DNA of 64,000 nt, taken from the NCBI RefSeq assembly GCF_037975245.1, contig NC_092577.1, positions 10,387,513-10,451,512 on the forward strand, read 5' to 3'. The notes below the pieces were generated by a model, which was given only the letters and a program-made list of their open reading frames with translations, was not told the DNA's origin and made no database searches. Shown in pieces: positions 22,541 to 34,405 of this stretch (positions are counted from its first letter, which is position 1; every line of letters begins with the position of its first letter). The translations under genes were made by a program, and so were the position numbers. The stretch comes from Apostichopus japonicus (lineage: Eukaryota > Echinodermata > Holothuroidea > Aspidochirotida > Stichopodidae).

Positions 22541-23729
22541 CCCTGAATTGAACTTCACTAAAAAGTTTCTACACACAAGCCCTTTATTCACATGGGTTCC
22601 TATACTAGGGGTCTCCCTCCCTCTGCTTGAGTCGAAGCCTTATCCCATGTTTACAAAGTCTAGCTTATCAATAGGGTAGTTTCAACCGCATGCCTGCATT
22701 TACTTGACGGTATTTTAGCGATCGTGTAAGCTGGCGTCATTATCAAAACTAAATAACTAAATTCCTTTTCTGACATATGATGTGTGTAGCTATTGTAACG
22801 CTACGTCCCAACAATAAGCGGAGGTCAATCTTGTCGCTCCAAACGTAAAGGTGGAACAAAATCGATACCTTAACGTCAATCAAACTTCATCTCAATTCCA
22901 ATTTACGAAACTAGTTTTGACACTTATCTGAAATAACGTTATATATACGGTCTCAGATATATCTTTATAGTAAAAATATCGCTGCACGAAAGTCAACTTG
23001 TGTGTACGGAATGGCAGTTCCCAAATAGATGGCGCATTTGCAAAATAACATTTTCAAGGTAAATACTAGGTTGACATGCTCACGCTTCTGTTATACTTTT
23101 CCAAAGAAACCTTGTAAGCCACAAACTTACCTCATTTAGGGTAATTTCCACTTACCCACCTACCACAGGGTTATCAATTGACGTGGAAACTTCATAAAAA
23201 AACAAACAGAAACAAACACACGCACTTCATTGTGTTTGCTCTATTACTGGATGTTACGTACAGTATAAGTCAACCTACTTATGGAGTAATTAACAGGAGA
23301 TTTGAAACGTTATTTATTGCATGTTGGAAACTTGTTGGTGGAAGAAAGATAGCCCAAGACGAGAACTGACAGAGAGTGGCAGAAAAAGTATCGGATTAAC
23401 TTTCTCCTTTTGCTGCTAGAAATCTAAAAGGTCTTGGTTTGATACAATGCAAGTGTCTTGAAAGTCAACTCCATCAGATACCACCAGTGACGACTATTAG
23501 TGAGAATGTACTTACAATTTCACTGTGAACTCGGGAAACGCTACACAAGGATGAACGATATTCGCCTAAGGAAGCCTCCCAAAGTCTAGGAAGACTAAGT
23601 ACAGTAACCGACCCCAAAACGTTACAAACACACACTTGAAAACAAACGAGCGCCCTCATCCCTTGGTTCAGGCGACACGCGGTTGCTATCAACGTTATTA
23701 TACTTCCTTATTCGTAAATTGTTGTCAAA
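22541..23729. other. Noncoding stretch, nothing recognised
   Basis: Frames at 23178-23369 and 23474-23692 have no motif I recognise. No terminal or tandem repeats seen. Confidence 0.4.
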
Positions 23730-23801
23730 TTGTCTGTCTGTCTGTGTGTATGTATGCATGTATGTGTGCATGTATGTATGTATGCGTGTGTGTGTATGTG
23801 A
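23730..23801. repeat. Imperfect TGTC/TATG/TG microsatellite
   Basis: Short runs of TGTC, GTAT, GCATGTAT and GTGT over 70 bp. Unlike 11817-11942 no SINE body adjoins it. Confidence 0.85.
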
Positions 23802-24288
23802 AGCAAACTCTTCATCATTCCATGGCCCAAGCAGGTTATTCTTACCTGTTCAAACTTGTCCAAATGAAGAGAAATCGCTTTGACAGAGATCTTTCAGTGC
23901 CCCTACCTTCATGTACTGTAAAATGACAAGAACAAAAAAATTTGAACCGATACCATATCCTTTGGTTTTTGAAGTGGTTTAAAGAACAACTATGGAAACT
24001 TTTCGATGAACATAAAATCCCACCATTTTGCATGTATGTAATCCTTAACTCACTCCAATTACATTGCTGTAATTAACTACCAATTTCGGACGTTAAATAC
24101 GTGAAAAATGGGAAGAAAAGTCAGCTATTTAGGAAACCTATTTCAGACATTCTTGAAACATTCCTAAGACATCAGGTGACCCTTTGACGTCACCGTTGGT
24201 ATACCGCACTGATAACAATACTTTTAGTCTGTAAAGTTGTATATCTGAGCTGCCAAAAACGCCAACGATATTACTCCTTTCCCCCGAA

Positions 24289-24549
24289 ATGCCACAATTC
24301 TGTGTTGTTGGAGGTTACAGTTATACCTCAGCCAACAAAAGCATCAGCTTTTTTAGCTTTCCGAGTAGAAGAACCGACGTAAAACGCCGTAGACTTTGGA
24401 TCAATTTTGTGAGATCCACGGGGAAAGATGTTTCAGCACCCGGAGTATCTCATGCCCATGAGTCCACATGCATGACCCTGCCACTGTGTATGCTGCAAAT
24501 GTCTAATTCTGCGAACATTATATACTTTCGACAGCTGTGGCGGACATAG
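24289..24549 (+). pseudogene. Decayed THAP-type zinc-finger frame
   Basis: An 86-codon frame starting MPQFCVVGGY. THAP domains (DNA-binding C2CH fingers of host factors and P-element transposases) start M-x-x-x-C, have a second Cys a few residues on, a SFHxFP motif, an invariant Trp and a CSxHF motif. Here are Met1, Cys5, SFFSFP at about residues 27-32 and Trp44 followed by INFVRS. The second Cys position reads Tyr10, and the CSxHF position reads SHAHES, so at least two zinc ligands are missing. No transposase domain or clear next exon follows. A degenerate THAP exon is the best reading; chance resemblance is possible. Confidence 0.4.
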
Positions 24550-26114
24550 CTAATGTGAAATTGACCCTTTCAAGCCTCCTCGTAAACACGCCCTGGACGT
24601 TCTTACATGTAACATTATATCATGCGATTGACAGTATAATATTTACTGTTTGAGATGACCGTATGTAGACCGTGTACTAGACCGTGCCTATAGGGTAGCA
24701 TTGTTAGTACATGTAGTAAGTAACAACTCCCGCCGGGGTTGGCTCACAGCATGTGTAAATAGTCATGTTAGGATTTCATCGCATTTATCCATTTCATTTA
24801 TTGTATTCCAGTATCGTGAGTTCGTGATACATGTGCTATATTGTCCGTTATGTTTGTTCCGTCATAGGCATGGTCCAATGAGTGGAATAAAGCGGTACTA
24901 TATAGCGATCGGACGTTTGATTTCGTTAGTGACTGTCTTGTGATTGTGGGATGTTACTGGTCAAGGCCTGTTGCAACTAGACCTAACTCTATGGAATTAC
25001 ACAGAATCACCGGGTATTATTTCGCCCAGGATTGAACGAGAAACGTGGATTTGGATATTCACTGCTAAATTTGGTTTATTGACAGGATACTTTTTCTGTG
25101 TTTGTACTTTTGGATATTAAAACGAGTGAGTAAAACGAGTCGGCTGAAGCTTAGTCATGTATTTGCTACCCTGGTCGATTCGGGCCAGCGTCTTCTCGTA
25201 GTTGTTCGATTATGTTTAGTGTTTTTTGGGTATTTCGTTGACACTACGTAAACGCAAATAAAATAACCCATTATACTAAATTTTCTGCTTAAAATTGTCT
25301 TAAAACTAGTTGTTTACCTTCATGTGTTCTTGTTTTAAGATAACAGCTTTCCAACGCTCGAAATTGGAAGTCAAAAACAGTTGTTCGCTATCTGTGTATA
25401 AACAGTACCTATTTCAGCGTTTGATTTTCGCGGTATACCAAAGATGACGTCACACGGTGACCAGAGGCTCCTTTGGGTCAATCTCTGCTTTCAGACAGTC
25501 CAGAGGTACATGTCATGTGACTCCCCAAAATGTCCATTTTGGTGGGTTTTTTTTGATGAGTTATAGTAGGTTTTCGAAGATTATTTTTTAAACATGTTCA
25601 TTATGGTTACGTTAACTCCCAAATTAATGGAAAAACTCAAAAAAACAATTGTCTCCATAGTTGGTATTTAAGTAACAGACACTAAAGACTCATTTTAATT
25701 GCTCCGAGCGACTATCGTGTACTGCACTTGTACACATTTGACCTTCGCCTATATGAATATGAAAGTTCACGAACACAGGCTGTGTGTACTGAGGTCTCCA
25801 TTTTCTTGTACGTCGAAAAAAATCAGAGGAAAACCACCGCGAAGAATCGTGATCCTTTATTGGCTGCCAACACTGCCTGCTACTGCACTTGCTATAAAAG
25901 ACAGGCTAATGCAACTTGTTCCTTTCCTACAACCGGAACTGATGAAAAAAGGTTTTAAAAAATATTTAGTACAAACTAGTAGACTGAACCAGAAGGCCAG
26001 TGAGATTATAGTGATTCCTTGCCAATTGAGATTTTAATCCAAAGCTTTCGTCATTGTTGATTAAATTGATCAGCAAGATTATTTTGCTGACTGTGGACCT
26101 ACCTACTAAATATT
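24550..26114. other. No recognised gene
   Basis: A 112-codon frame at 25699-26037 (+) overlaps another in a different frame; neither has a recognisable domain. TGACGTCA occurs at about 25443, without a gene to attach it to. Confidence 0.4.
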
Positions 26115-26440
26115 TTAACTTACCATGTTTACAAGCCCTGCCCCCTAATAAATGTGCATAATATCACATTGAACATACATTATCATGTACCCGCTATCTA
26201 CCAACACCTCACACAAAGTATGATTCAATTCTGCAAATGTTTACATTTGACCCTGTGACCTCATTATTATTCTTGAGATGAGCACCAAAATCAATAAGGC
26301 TCTTCTAGTCATTATGGCGCATTAATGTAACAGTTCAACTTGTCGTTGTTTAGTTACCGTGCTTACAAGCGATTTTAGTGAAAATAAACTTAAGCCCCGC
26401 TCCCTAATAAATATGCATAATATCATTTCGAACATATAGT
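26115..26440. repeat. Local direct duplication around CCCTAATAAATATGCATAAT
   Basis: Two segments, about 26124-26182 and 26350-26432, share TTACAAGC...CCC, CTAATAAATRTGCATAAT, ATCA and GAACATA in the same order, an old duplication about 240 bp apart. Confidence 0.6.
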
Positions 26441-26479
26441 TTAGTAGAAAAAAGGATCAGGAGGGACACTCAAGTCCCC

Positions 26480-28010
26480 ATCAAGGACCCTATAGGAGAG
26501 AGAAAAAAATTTAGGACACAAACACTCAGACCCGATTACAATGCTTAAAGTGCTTTTCTAAAGCATTCTTAAACCCATTGACACTAATTGCAAGCACAAC
26601 TTTTCAGGCAAACCGTTCCACTCATTCACAACCCTACTAGAAAAAAAAGTTATGCCGAATGTTAATCCTACTTTGTGACTTTTGGAGTTTAAGACAATGA
26701 CCTCTGGTACAACTACTATTAGCATACATGAAAAAGTCGGTAAAGGATAAATTGGAAAAACCATACACAATCTTAAAAACCTGAATCAAGTCCCCACGTA
26801 ACCTCCTAAGCTCCAGTGTGGTGAGATTCAACAGTTGTAACCGTCTATAATAAGGAACACTCTTTAAGGAAGTACTCACCATAGTAGCCCTCCTCTGGAC
26901 CTTTTCAAGTACTTCCTTATCCGTAGCAAAATATGGGGCCCAAGTCTGCACAGCATACTCCAGATGAGGCCTAACCAGCTGCTTATAAAGCCTAACTACG
27001 ATGTCCTCTTTCAGAAAACTGAAGATCCTCTTGATCATACCTAAAACCATATTACCTCTTCTAGCAGCTTCAAGACAATGTTTAAAAGGTTACAGAGATG
27101 AGTCAATGTAGATACCTAGGTCTCTTTCAACAGAGACCTCCTGTAACTCCACACCATTAAAATTGTAGGTATACTTTTGGTTACTACTTCCAATGTGCAT
27201 TACCTTGCATTTATCAATATTAAAAAGCATTTGCCATCCCTGAGACCAGGAAAAAACCTTATCCAAAATCCGTTTGAAACTTCTCAGAATCGCTTTGGAA
27301 GAGACCTCAGAATACAATTTGGTGTCATCAGCAAACTTCTTAGCTGTACACAAATATCTCCGTCGATGTCATTTATATCGGCAACAAACAACAAGGGACC
27401 CAAAACAGGCCCTTGTGAAACCCCACTAGTAACGTCCTGCCAAGAAGAAGCACAACAAGGGACCCAAAATAGGCCCTTGTGAAACCCCACTAGTAACGTC
27501 CTGCCAAGAAGAAGCACAGCCTTTAATTACCCCCCTCTGTTTCCTATTACCAAGCCAATTCTCGATCCAAGACAGTAAATTCCAATTGACACCCATACTC
27601 TTCAGCCAAAACAAAAGACCCCATGACCTTACAAACATACTAGCGAGACTAACGGGCCTACCATTACAGGGCTTAGACTTATCACCCTTCTTGAAAATTT
27701 GGGGTAATATTAGCACATCTCCAGTCCTTACCTTCTGGTCTGAACCTTCATTCATAAATTTAATGAAGGTCTTAACCTTCATTCAAAAATTTACTAAAAA
27801 CCAATGAGAGTGGAACGCAGAAATGGTGTGCAAAAGCCTTCAACAAATACGGATGGATTGCATCAGGTCCAGCAGCTTTAGAAACATTTAGACGAAGCAG
27901 CTTGTTTAAGACAACCTCTATATATGCATTTGAGGTATAAAATTGAGCTAAATTCAGTAGTACCGAAATCAATATTGAACAAACGTAGTAACTGAATAGT
28001 TTGCGCAGTT
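26480..28010 (-). mobile_element. Dead LINE fragment with reverse transcriptase (CR1/Jockey-like)
   Basis: Reading leftward, consecutive frames give the order of a non-LTR reverse transcriptase: KAAGPDAIHPYLLKAF (about 27880-27830), GDKSKPCNGRPVSL (about 27690-27640), SGVSQGPVLGPLLF (about 27430-27380), the catalytic box as FADDTKLYSEV (about 27330), NIDKCKVMHIG, then the C-terminal region LVRPHLEYAVQTWAP (about 26970) and VVNEWNGLPE (about 26620). It is spread over at least five frames with stops; endonuclease and 5' part are absent. A 64-bp duplication adds a further frameshift. Confidence 0.85.
27388..27515. repeat. 64-bp tandem duplication inside the LINE
   Basis: 27388-27451 and 27452-27515 are nearly identical (one visible difference, ACAGG/ATAGG). 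The duplicated block encodes SGVSQGPVLGPLL, so this reverse-transcriptase motif appears twice. Sixty-four is not a multiple of three, so it breaks the frame. Its near-identity makes it younger than the rest of the decay. Confidence 0.9.
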
Positions 28011-28208
28011 TATTACATACATTTACGTCTGATCGATCACGTAAGTCCAGCTGTAATGTCCAGCATATGATCTTAAATGATATCATGGACCCAAAGGCAA
28101 GGCAATGTTATTGATGTTGAATACTGTAAATTCGTTTAATTTCTATCACGTTATTGTCATGTGGTACACATGCGCCTCATATGTTGAAGTCAAACATTCT
28201 TTACACAC

Positions 28209-28528
28209 TATGGGCGGCGATCATGGGGGGGGGACATGTCCCCCCCAATATTTTAGGTGGAGGGATATAGTATCAAATATCCCCCCCAATATTTGGTGGC
28301 ATAGTTTTTTTTAAGCATATGTTTTGTATTTTTTATGATATCGCTAGTAATTTCAAAATAGAAAATGCTTAGATGCAACTTACAAGGCCTGGGAAGTGCC
28401 ATTTCCAGCAATCTGGGAGGCATTTCGGCCGATTTTTTTTTTGCGCTTCGCGCCAACTAATGGTGGCGCTACGCTTAGAAAGTCTGGGTACAAGCTTTGC
28501 CCCTCCCAAATTCCTCGCAAGGCGCCTG
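28209..28528 (-). mobile_element. hAT-like core-family element, inverted copy
   Basis: Left end TATGGGCGGCGATC (a decayed CAGGGGCGGCGATC) and right end AAGGCGCCTG. Interior on the minus strand matches the 10995-11285 family (AGCGTAGCGCCACCATTAG; TGGAAATGGCACTTCCCAGG). Flanking 8-mers TTACACAC and TCTAACCG do not match. Confidence 0.7.
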
Positions 28529-28729
28529 TCTAACCGTGTCACAATTTTTTACTATATATGACCGAAAGTAGTTTTTACTTTTTTTTCGAAATGAATAGCT
28601 AGACGGACCGCATCCGTAATGAAATTTGGTTTGCATCTTGTGTAAGTACGTACAATCATATATATGATCCACATCGATATGGGTTCACTGGGTTTCCATT
28701 TGTCCTGTTTCCTACAAGATTTCTAACCG
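28529..28729. other. Spacer bounded by the 8-mer TCTAACCG
   Basis: TCTAACCG stands at 28529-28536, right after one element, and again at 28722-28729, right before the next. About 185 bp of unrelated sequence lies between. Confidence 0.8.
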
Positions 28730-29424
28730 CAGGTGAGTAGCCAAGGGAGGGGGGATGAAGGGTGGAGACCGCCCTCTCCCTCGTGCATATTTTTTTGGTA
28801 TTTTCTATGATATCGAAGTTTTATAGCAGCCGTTATAAGAGGTTTTAATATTTGTACACCAATAATTTAACTGTGTCTGAATTTTCGAAAATTCCTTGAC
28901 CAACATTCTTCATCATACTTCCCTCTACTCGTGCAATTTTGAACGGTCTGTTAGGGGTTGAGGTTTTTTTTTCTATATTGGTTGTCCATAGATGAAATAT
29001 TATGCAACATTATGGGTATGTTTTGAAGTGAATTTATTATTCAAATTCTGAACAAATAATGGGCTTAAAACCTTGAAAAGTGGGGCTGACGGGTATTGTG
29101 GGGCGTTACGTAGAATTACCTACAAAAGCAATGATCCACAGGAGATGCAATGAGGTAGAACATGATGTGTGACTGCTGACAATCTTGAAAAAAAGGTTAT
29201 GAATGAAAAAAAAAAACTATTAGGAAAAACTTGGTTCTCAGGCAAAAGTGTACATCTGGTTGGTCAGTTTCAAGCCCGAGAAGTGCCATTTCCGGTGATC
29301 TGGGGGCTATCAAAACCAGAATTTTTTTTTGTACGCTGCGCGCCAACCAATGGTGGCGCTCCGCTTTGATAGTAATTTGCCTGCATGTCCCCCTCCCAAT
29401 ATTTGAAACAGATCGCCGCCCCTG
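28730..29424 (-). mobile_element. hAT-like core-family element, larger inverted copy
   Basis: Left end CAGGTGAGTAGCC, right end GATCGCCGCCCCTG (29411-29424). The core near 29270-29370 on the minus strand (AGCGGAGCGCCACCATTGG; ACCGGAAATGGCACTTC) places it in the same family. Flanking 8-mers TCTAACCG and ATCACGTG differ, so this may be a recombinant. Confidence 0.55.
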
Positions 29425-30639
29425 ATCACGTGTATTTTATGTGTACCCATGCATACGATATCAGTGCGATAGATATAAATTTCGTTCGGTAACACTTTAA
29501 AAGCATAACTGGTTTTGCATTGGACGAATGCGGTTCATAGTCTTCAATCTTTCAAGAAACCTTAGTTTTGCATATCTACATCAACTTGGTTCATTGTTGC
29601 AACACTTTGTTCTGCATCGTGTCAAGAGTTTGTCGCATAATAGAAACATTGGTAAGCTAACTTTTTCAGTAACTGTTACATAAATTGAAAGCGAAAGAAA
29701 TGTCCATTTTGTCTCGCTTGAAATTTACAATACGATGAACACAACTACTTGTGAATAATATGTTCAGCTTGTGTTACAATCAAATTTCAATAAAGTATTG
29801 CTAGCACTACATATGTTGCTAGATCACACAGTGATTTCAGCAATATTCGTCACAAGTATTAAACTGCTTCTTGTATAATGTCATAATTACATCGCTTTCT
29901 GTCATCTTGCATTGAGTAAATAAAATAATAAGCAAAATATGACAACATAAAGAGAAAAAGTAACTTTGCTCATCATATTATTGACAGTGCTAATCAAATA
30001 AAACATATTATATGTAAGATTAATATATGTTGCAACGCGCTACTAAACTTTAAAATTTAATGAGGCATGCTGTGGTCCCTTATTTGCTCCTGAAGTGTCT
30101 AAGGAATTTCTTAACGTCATCATGAAGGTCCAAACTCTCACTTTTCTGCTTCCAATAAGAGCTGACGCTCATTTAGTTTAAAGTTTACTTGAAATATAGT
30201 TATTCTTCTCAACAAATATTAAAATCATTTTTACGTAAGCAGAATGTAATTATTCAAACCATTACCTATAGCTTTCAACATACCAAACAGAAAAACATCT
30301 TATACAATTGCGTTCACTTATGCAGTGGCAGAAAACGGTTTTATTTTCTGTCAAAGGACACGAATAGTGCGGACTGTTGAAATGCTAAATATACCCTTAA
30401 CTATCCAAAGAGAATTTCTGATACATATGATACAAATGTCATGACATGTCAATGAAAAGTATAATTTCTCTAGATAGCACTTATCATTTCGGTTTTTCTT
30501 CTATCAATTTGACTCCTTCTTATAGGCCTTATTCAAGTTTTCTTTACAATGGACTGCAACCTTAACCATAGGCGTCATTACTGAAAGATACCCACCATCC
30601 GCGACAGGTTTTATAGCTCAGACAGTTTCGCACAAGCTT
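29425..30639. other. Noncoding stretch, nothing recognised
   Basis: AT-rich; the only longer frame (30189-30380) has no motif. Confidence 0.4.
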
Positions 30640-32650
30640 GGCTAGTTTGCCTTATTTATATTAATGGAGAGATTCCAAGAAGCACAGTATGATTTGACAC
30701 GCTAATTGTAAGTCCTTCTCACTCTTAGCGAAGGCTACAGTGTCATCCGCGTACAACAAAGTGGAAAGCCTGAAAAAGACCTCTACATCAAAAGAGCCAC
30801 TCAAATCATTTAGTCCTTTATAAATGACAGCTAATAAACTTTTCGAATTCAATTACAAAGATGGCGAATAGGACTGGGAGATTTTCCCCATGTCTAACTC
30901 ACAAATTACAGTCAAATAATTCAGATATTTGTCCCATATTTACAACAAACGATTTTGTATTCATATACAAGGACTGTATCATATTAATATCCCTGTCATT
31001 ATTGTTACTTGCGATTAACTTAGACCACAGGAAAGACCTATTTATCTAAACAAGCGCTTTCTTATATTCGATAAAGGCACAAAAGACACGTTCCTTTTAC
31101 TCAAATAGATATCAATGACTGAAAACTACAAAACTTTGGTCTGATATGGAATGATTAGCCCTGAAACTCCTTTTCGCATCCCCTAATGTCTCAGTACCAT
31201 CTAAATAATTCCACATACGCTCGATTAACATAACGTTAAATAATTTCCCCATTCGGCCTAAAAGGTTAATTACCCGATAAATATCAACATCATTACTTTA
31301 TTAGGCGTACGTTTCCCTTTAAATAGTGGCTTGAATAATCCAATCGTCCAGTCCATGGGCACTGTGCCAGAGGCCAGTAAAACATATAGCAGTTTGGTTA
31401 TGAACTGGACAACAGTAACTGGGGTATGTTTTAATATTCATTTCTAAGTTTATTAACCCCAGGAGATAAGTTTTCTAATTTGTGCAGTAACTGCTCCTTT
31501 ATGTTATATCAACATTCAAATCCTCATCAGCAGTAGAGGTCACGGTACTCAAACCTGGAGATACATTAAAATGCACATGCTCAATTTAAGTGAGATTCAT
31601 CAGATGAATATTAAATTCCTCTATATAAATATGGGAGATACATTTCTGCCATGAGCTAGCCTTCTTAATTATATTCTTATACTTCTTTGGTTCTGCTTTG
31701 TCATTTTTCTCATTTCTATATGTAAATTAGTAACATAATCTGGTTTTGCTTTCTGCAACTTTGTCTTGTACTGCTGGCAGAGAACACGGAGCTTTTGTCT
31801 AGATCTATCGCATTTGCTAAGTTAGTGTGCAAGTTTAGATTTAATGTTCTTTGTCCTGGCCAATTTGCAGTCATTCCTATTCGGTCGCTTCTCCATCAAA
31901 CTCTCTCAGTGATGTCGTGAAATAGTCGCTTCACATTAGTAGACAAATAATCTATTTGTTCTTGAGAAATGTTAATACCTTTTTATCAAATCCCGATGCA
32001 CGATGGTCAACTTCATCCATTTCAAAGAGATTTTAGAAATCATGTCTTTGATCATTCTTCCAAATGATTTTAGTGTTACTACTGTACTGCCACATTCACC
32101 TTCAAAAAAAGATATTGGCTCAGGTATCGTACATGATGCCGGCTCTTTTGAATCGCCTTTAATTTCAACACATATAGGAATGTGATTATACGACTTAACC
32201 TTATCGAACATGTCAAATTCAAAATGGACGATGTTTTGGAAACATATTAGGAGACACTAAGATTCAATTAATGGTGCTCTTCTCTACAAAAGTAAAGTTA
32301 CTTACGCCCGATCACTCTCCAATCTTCAATTTCCAATATGTACATCTAGGCTCCGGCACATGTCAACAAGTCAACGACCGTTGTTTTAACTAGCTTTATC
32401 TAAGTTAACACTTTGTATGAAGGTTTCTAATGCATGTAGCTCGTCCCTGGAATTCATTCCATTGTGGAAGGTATCTAACCCAGCAACAATTGAAGCAAAT
32501 TTATCCAGGTCAACAAAATCAATGATCAGCACTATTCTTGAATTTCAAGATCTAACTATAATGCAGTCTTTGATAATATCGTCAAACATACTAAAGCCAT
32601 GTTGTGTAGATGACTCATTAGGAATGTATACTGCGCCAATTAACAAATAA
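30640..32650 (-). mobile_element. Dead LINE with endonuclease and reverse transcriptase remains
   Basis: Read leftward: YIPNESSTQHGFSMFDDII (about 32630-32570) and LVDMCRSLDVHI (about 32370) resemble an APE-type endonuclease, followed by SYNHIPICVEI (about 32190). The reverse transcriptase follows with GTVPMDWTIGLFKPLFKGK (about 31360-31300), LWSKLIASNNN (about 31030), VRHGENLPVLFAIF (about 30890) and LLYADDTVAFAKSEKDLQLA (about 30760-30700). Many stops and frameshifts. The ENLxPVLFAIF wording differs from both other LINEs here, so it is a third, distinct lineage. Confidence 0.75.
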
Positions 32651-33040
32651 ATCTAAGCACCTAGGCATCAAGCCTGATCCATAAAACTGTTTCAGCACAA
32701 ATGTGCGGTACCGGAATTTCCCTTTCAGAGAACGGGTTACAAGAATTTATCGAAAATGAATTCCACCCCAACCAAAACCGGCTAGAAACATTCTTGGCGA
32801 AAACAGTAAAGAATGCGGGAAATAATTCAGGGACAATTCTGTCAGATTTTTCCTTCTTATAAATATTATCTATACCTTTACCTTTTCAGTCAAAACAATT
32901 AGTCTCTCAAAATCGTAAAAACTCTCTACTCACTGGAAAAATGAGACTAACAATTTGACTCTGAGCGTGTGCTTCATGTTTGGTTGTCGCATTTTCCTTT
33001 CTTATTCAAAAGTTTATTTTCATATTGTTCAAAGTAACTC

Positions 33041-33062
33041 TATTTTCCATTATAGATAAAGA
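33041..33062 (+). promoter_or_regulatory. Probable 5'-UTR splice acceptor before the dioxygenase-like gene
   Basis: TATTTTCCATTATAG, followed by ATAAAGA and the ATG, looks like a pyrimidine-rich tract with AG. The transcript may therefore carry an upstream noncoding exon that I could not locate. Confidence 0.4.
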
Positions 33063-34346
33063 ATGTCTCGTCAACACACCTATGACAAAGCCACCTGGTC
33101 TGGAAGGACAATGCCAATATGGGAAAAATCATTCCCTGTTCTTGGCAAGGGTATGTTACTTTTTAACATCAAACGAGATAAACCATTCTACATCGCAGTT
33201 TGTAACAAGGAAGGGGATGGAATTGCTGAAACCACCATTATGTTAGCAGTAGGTAAAAATGGAGCGTCATTTTGCACACAGCAGGGCTCCATTGTCAGTA
33301 GCATGAACAACATTGGGTATGAGCCATCCAAGATTGTGACATACTGGTACAGTTACGATAGCGATAATATGACAGTAAAATATGGGAAAGGCTATTGTAT
33401 GGAGGAAACTACACTTTTAAAATACACTTTTACAGATGAAAGCGACAGAGCAAAATATTTTGACCCAGCAAAGAGACGAGTTGTTAAACTATTCAACTCC
33501 AATCCTTTGGAACCCCATCGGTCTTCTCTGAGGTCCACGAAGATTGAGAGGTCAACACTGGTAGATGTTGAGAAGGAGATAATGTTTAGCCCGTATCCTT
33601 TTATGTGTAATCGACCACCATTTGTTCGAGACAGTTCGTTGTCAAACCTGTTTGACATTGACCTGGGTAAATACACCTATTCAAGCAGCCTTCCTGAAGC
33701 CTGTCAAGATTTGTATGAAAATGTTAAGGGTATCAATATGAGTCTGGATTATGGGGAGAAAGAGTACAAGTTGACTGACGCAATTAGGCACAGCATCGAA
33801 GACGAAAACGGTCTACTTCATAAAACCTTGGAGAAAAAGAAGGATGAATTTGGTAGTGATGACCAAATTTATCTCCGCATCACCCTCGGTAAGAACTTCG
33901 GAAATTCGCCAGGTACCCCATATGTTTTAGAAATATGGCCAAAGAAATGCGGGAGCCCGATACATAACCATGGCAACTCATGCGCGGTGATTCGTGTTTT
34001 ACATGGAGGCTTAACTATTTCAATTTACAACAAAAACACAACCGATAAAAGTGCAAAGCCACTTAAGGAATTTGACGTCGTAAAAGATGATGTTACATGG
34101 ATTGCACCAAACTGGTACCAAACGCACAAGCTTTGGAACAAAACAGATGACTTCTGTGCGACTATTCAGTGTTATCAGTATGGAGATAAAGACGACATAC
34201 ATTGGCCATTCTTCGATTACCTCGATTCAAAATCTCATACAGTTGATGTATTTGCGCCAAATTCAGATTTCCCTTTCACTGAAATGTACAATATAGTGAT
34301 GAAAGAGTATGAAGAATCTATGGCAGGCAAGAAAACAAACATGTGA
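33063..34346 (+). CDS. Cysteine-dioxygenase-like cupin protein with long N-terminal extension
   Basis: One uninterrupted 427-codon exon, the best-supported host gene here. Residues about 260-390 resemble type I cysteine dioxygenase, a cytosolic non-haem iron enzyme oxidising cysteine to cysteine sulfinate. GSPIHNHG gives His301 and His303, and QTHKLWN gives His355; the 52-residue spacing of the second and third ligand equals that of the mammalian enzyme (His88/His140). HG at 314-315 matches the cupin turn. The position of the Cys that forms the Cys-Tyr cofactor in mammals is Ala308, with Cys307 one residue earlier; Tyr371 and Tyr373 flank the Tyr position. Arg272 may correspond to the substrate-binding Arg. 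Typical members are about 200 aa; residues 1-200 (KPFYIAVCNKEGDG, TYWYSYDSD, VKYGKGYCMEE) are an extension I cannot name. No signal peptide or membrane segment. Substrate unproven; another thiol dioxygenase role is possible. Confidence 0.8.
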   Translation: MSRQHTYDKATWSGRTMPIWEKSFPVLGKGMLLFNIKRDKPFYIAVCNKEGDGIAETTIMLAVGKNGASFCTQQGSIVSSMNNIGYEPSKIVTYWYSYDSDNMTVKYGKGYCMEETTLLKYTFTDESDRAKYFDPAKRRVVKLFNSNPLEPHRSSLRSTKIERSTLVDVEKEIMFSPYPFMCNRPPFVRDSSLSNLFDIDLGKYTYSSSLPEACQDLYENVKGINMSLDYGEKEYKLTDAIRHSIEDENGLLHKTLEKKKDEFGSDDQIYLRITLGKNFGNSPGTPYVLEIWPKKCGSPIHNHGNSCAVIRVLHGGLTISIYNKNTTDKSAKPLKEFDVVKDDVTWIAPNWYQTHKLWNKTDDFCATIQCYQYGDKDDIHWPFFDYLDSKSHTVDVFAPNSDFPFTEMYNIVMKEYEESMAGKKTNM

Positions 34347-34399
34347 GCAGCCAAAGATTGACATTTTTTGATGTTTTTTTGCACGGACAAAACGGACTT

Positions 34400-34405
34400 A
34401 ATAAA
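34400..34405 (+). terminator. Polyadenylation signal of the dioxygenase-like gene
   Basis: AATAAA 54 bases after the stop codon, a normal distance for a short 3' UTR. Confidence 0.55.

Noticed and set aside
25699-26037. 112-codon frame as a gene
   Set aside because: No motif, no splice support, and it overlaps another frame of similar quality.
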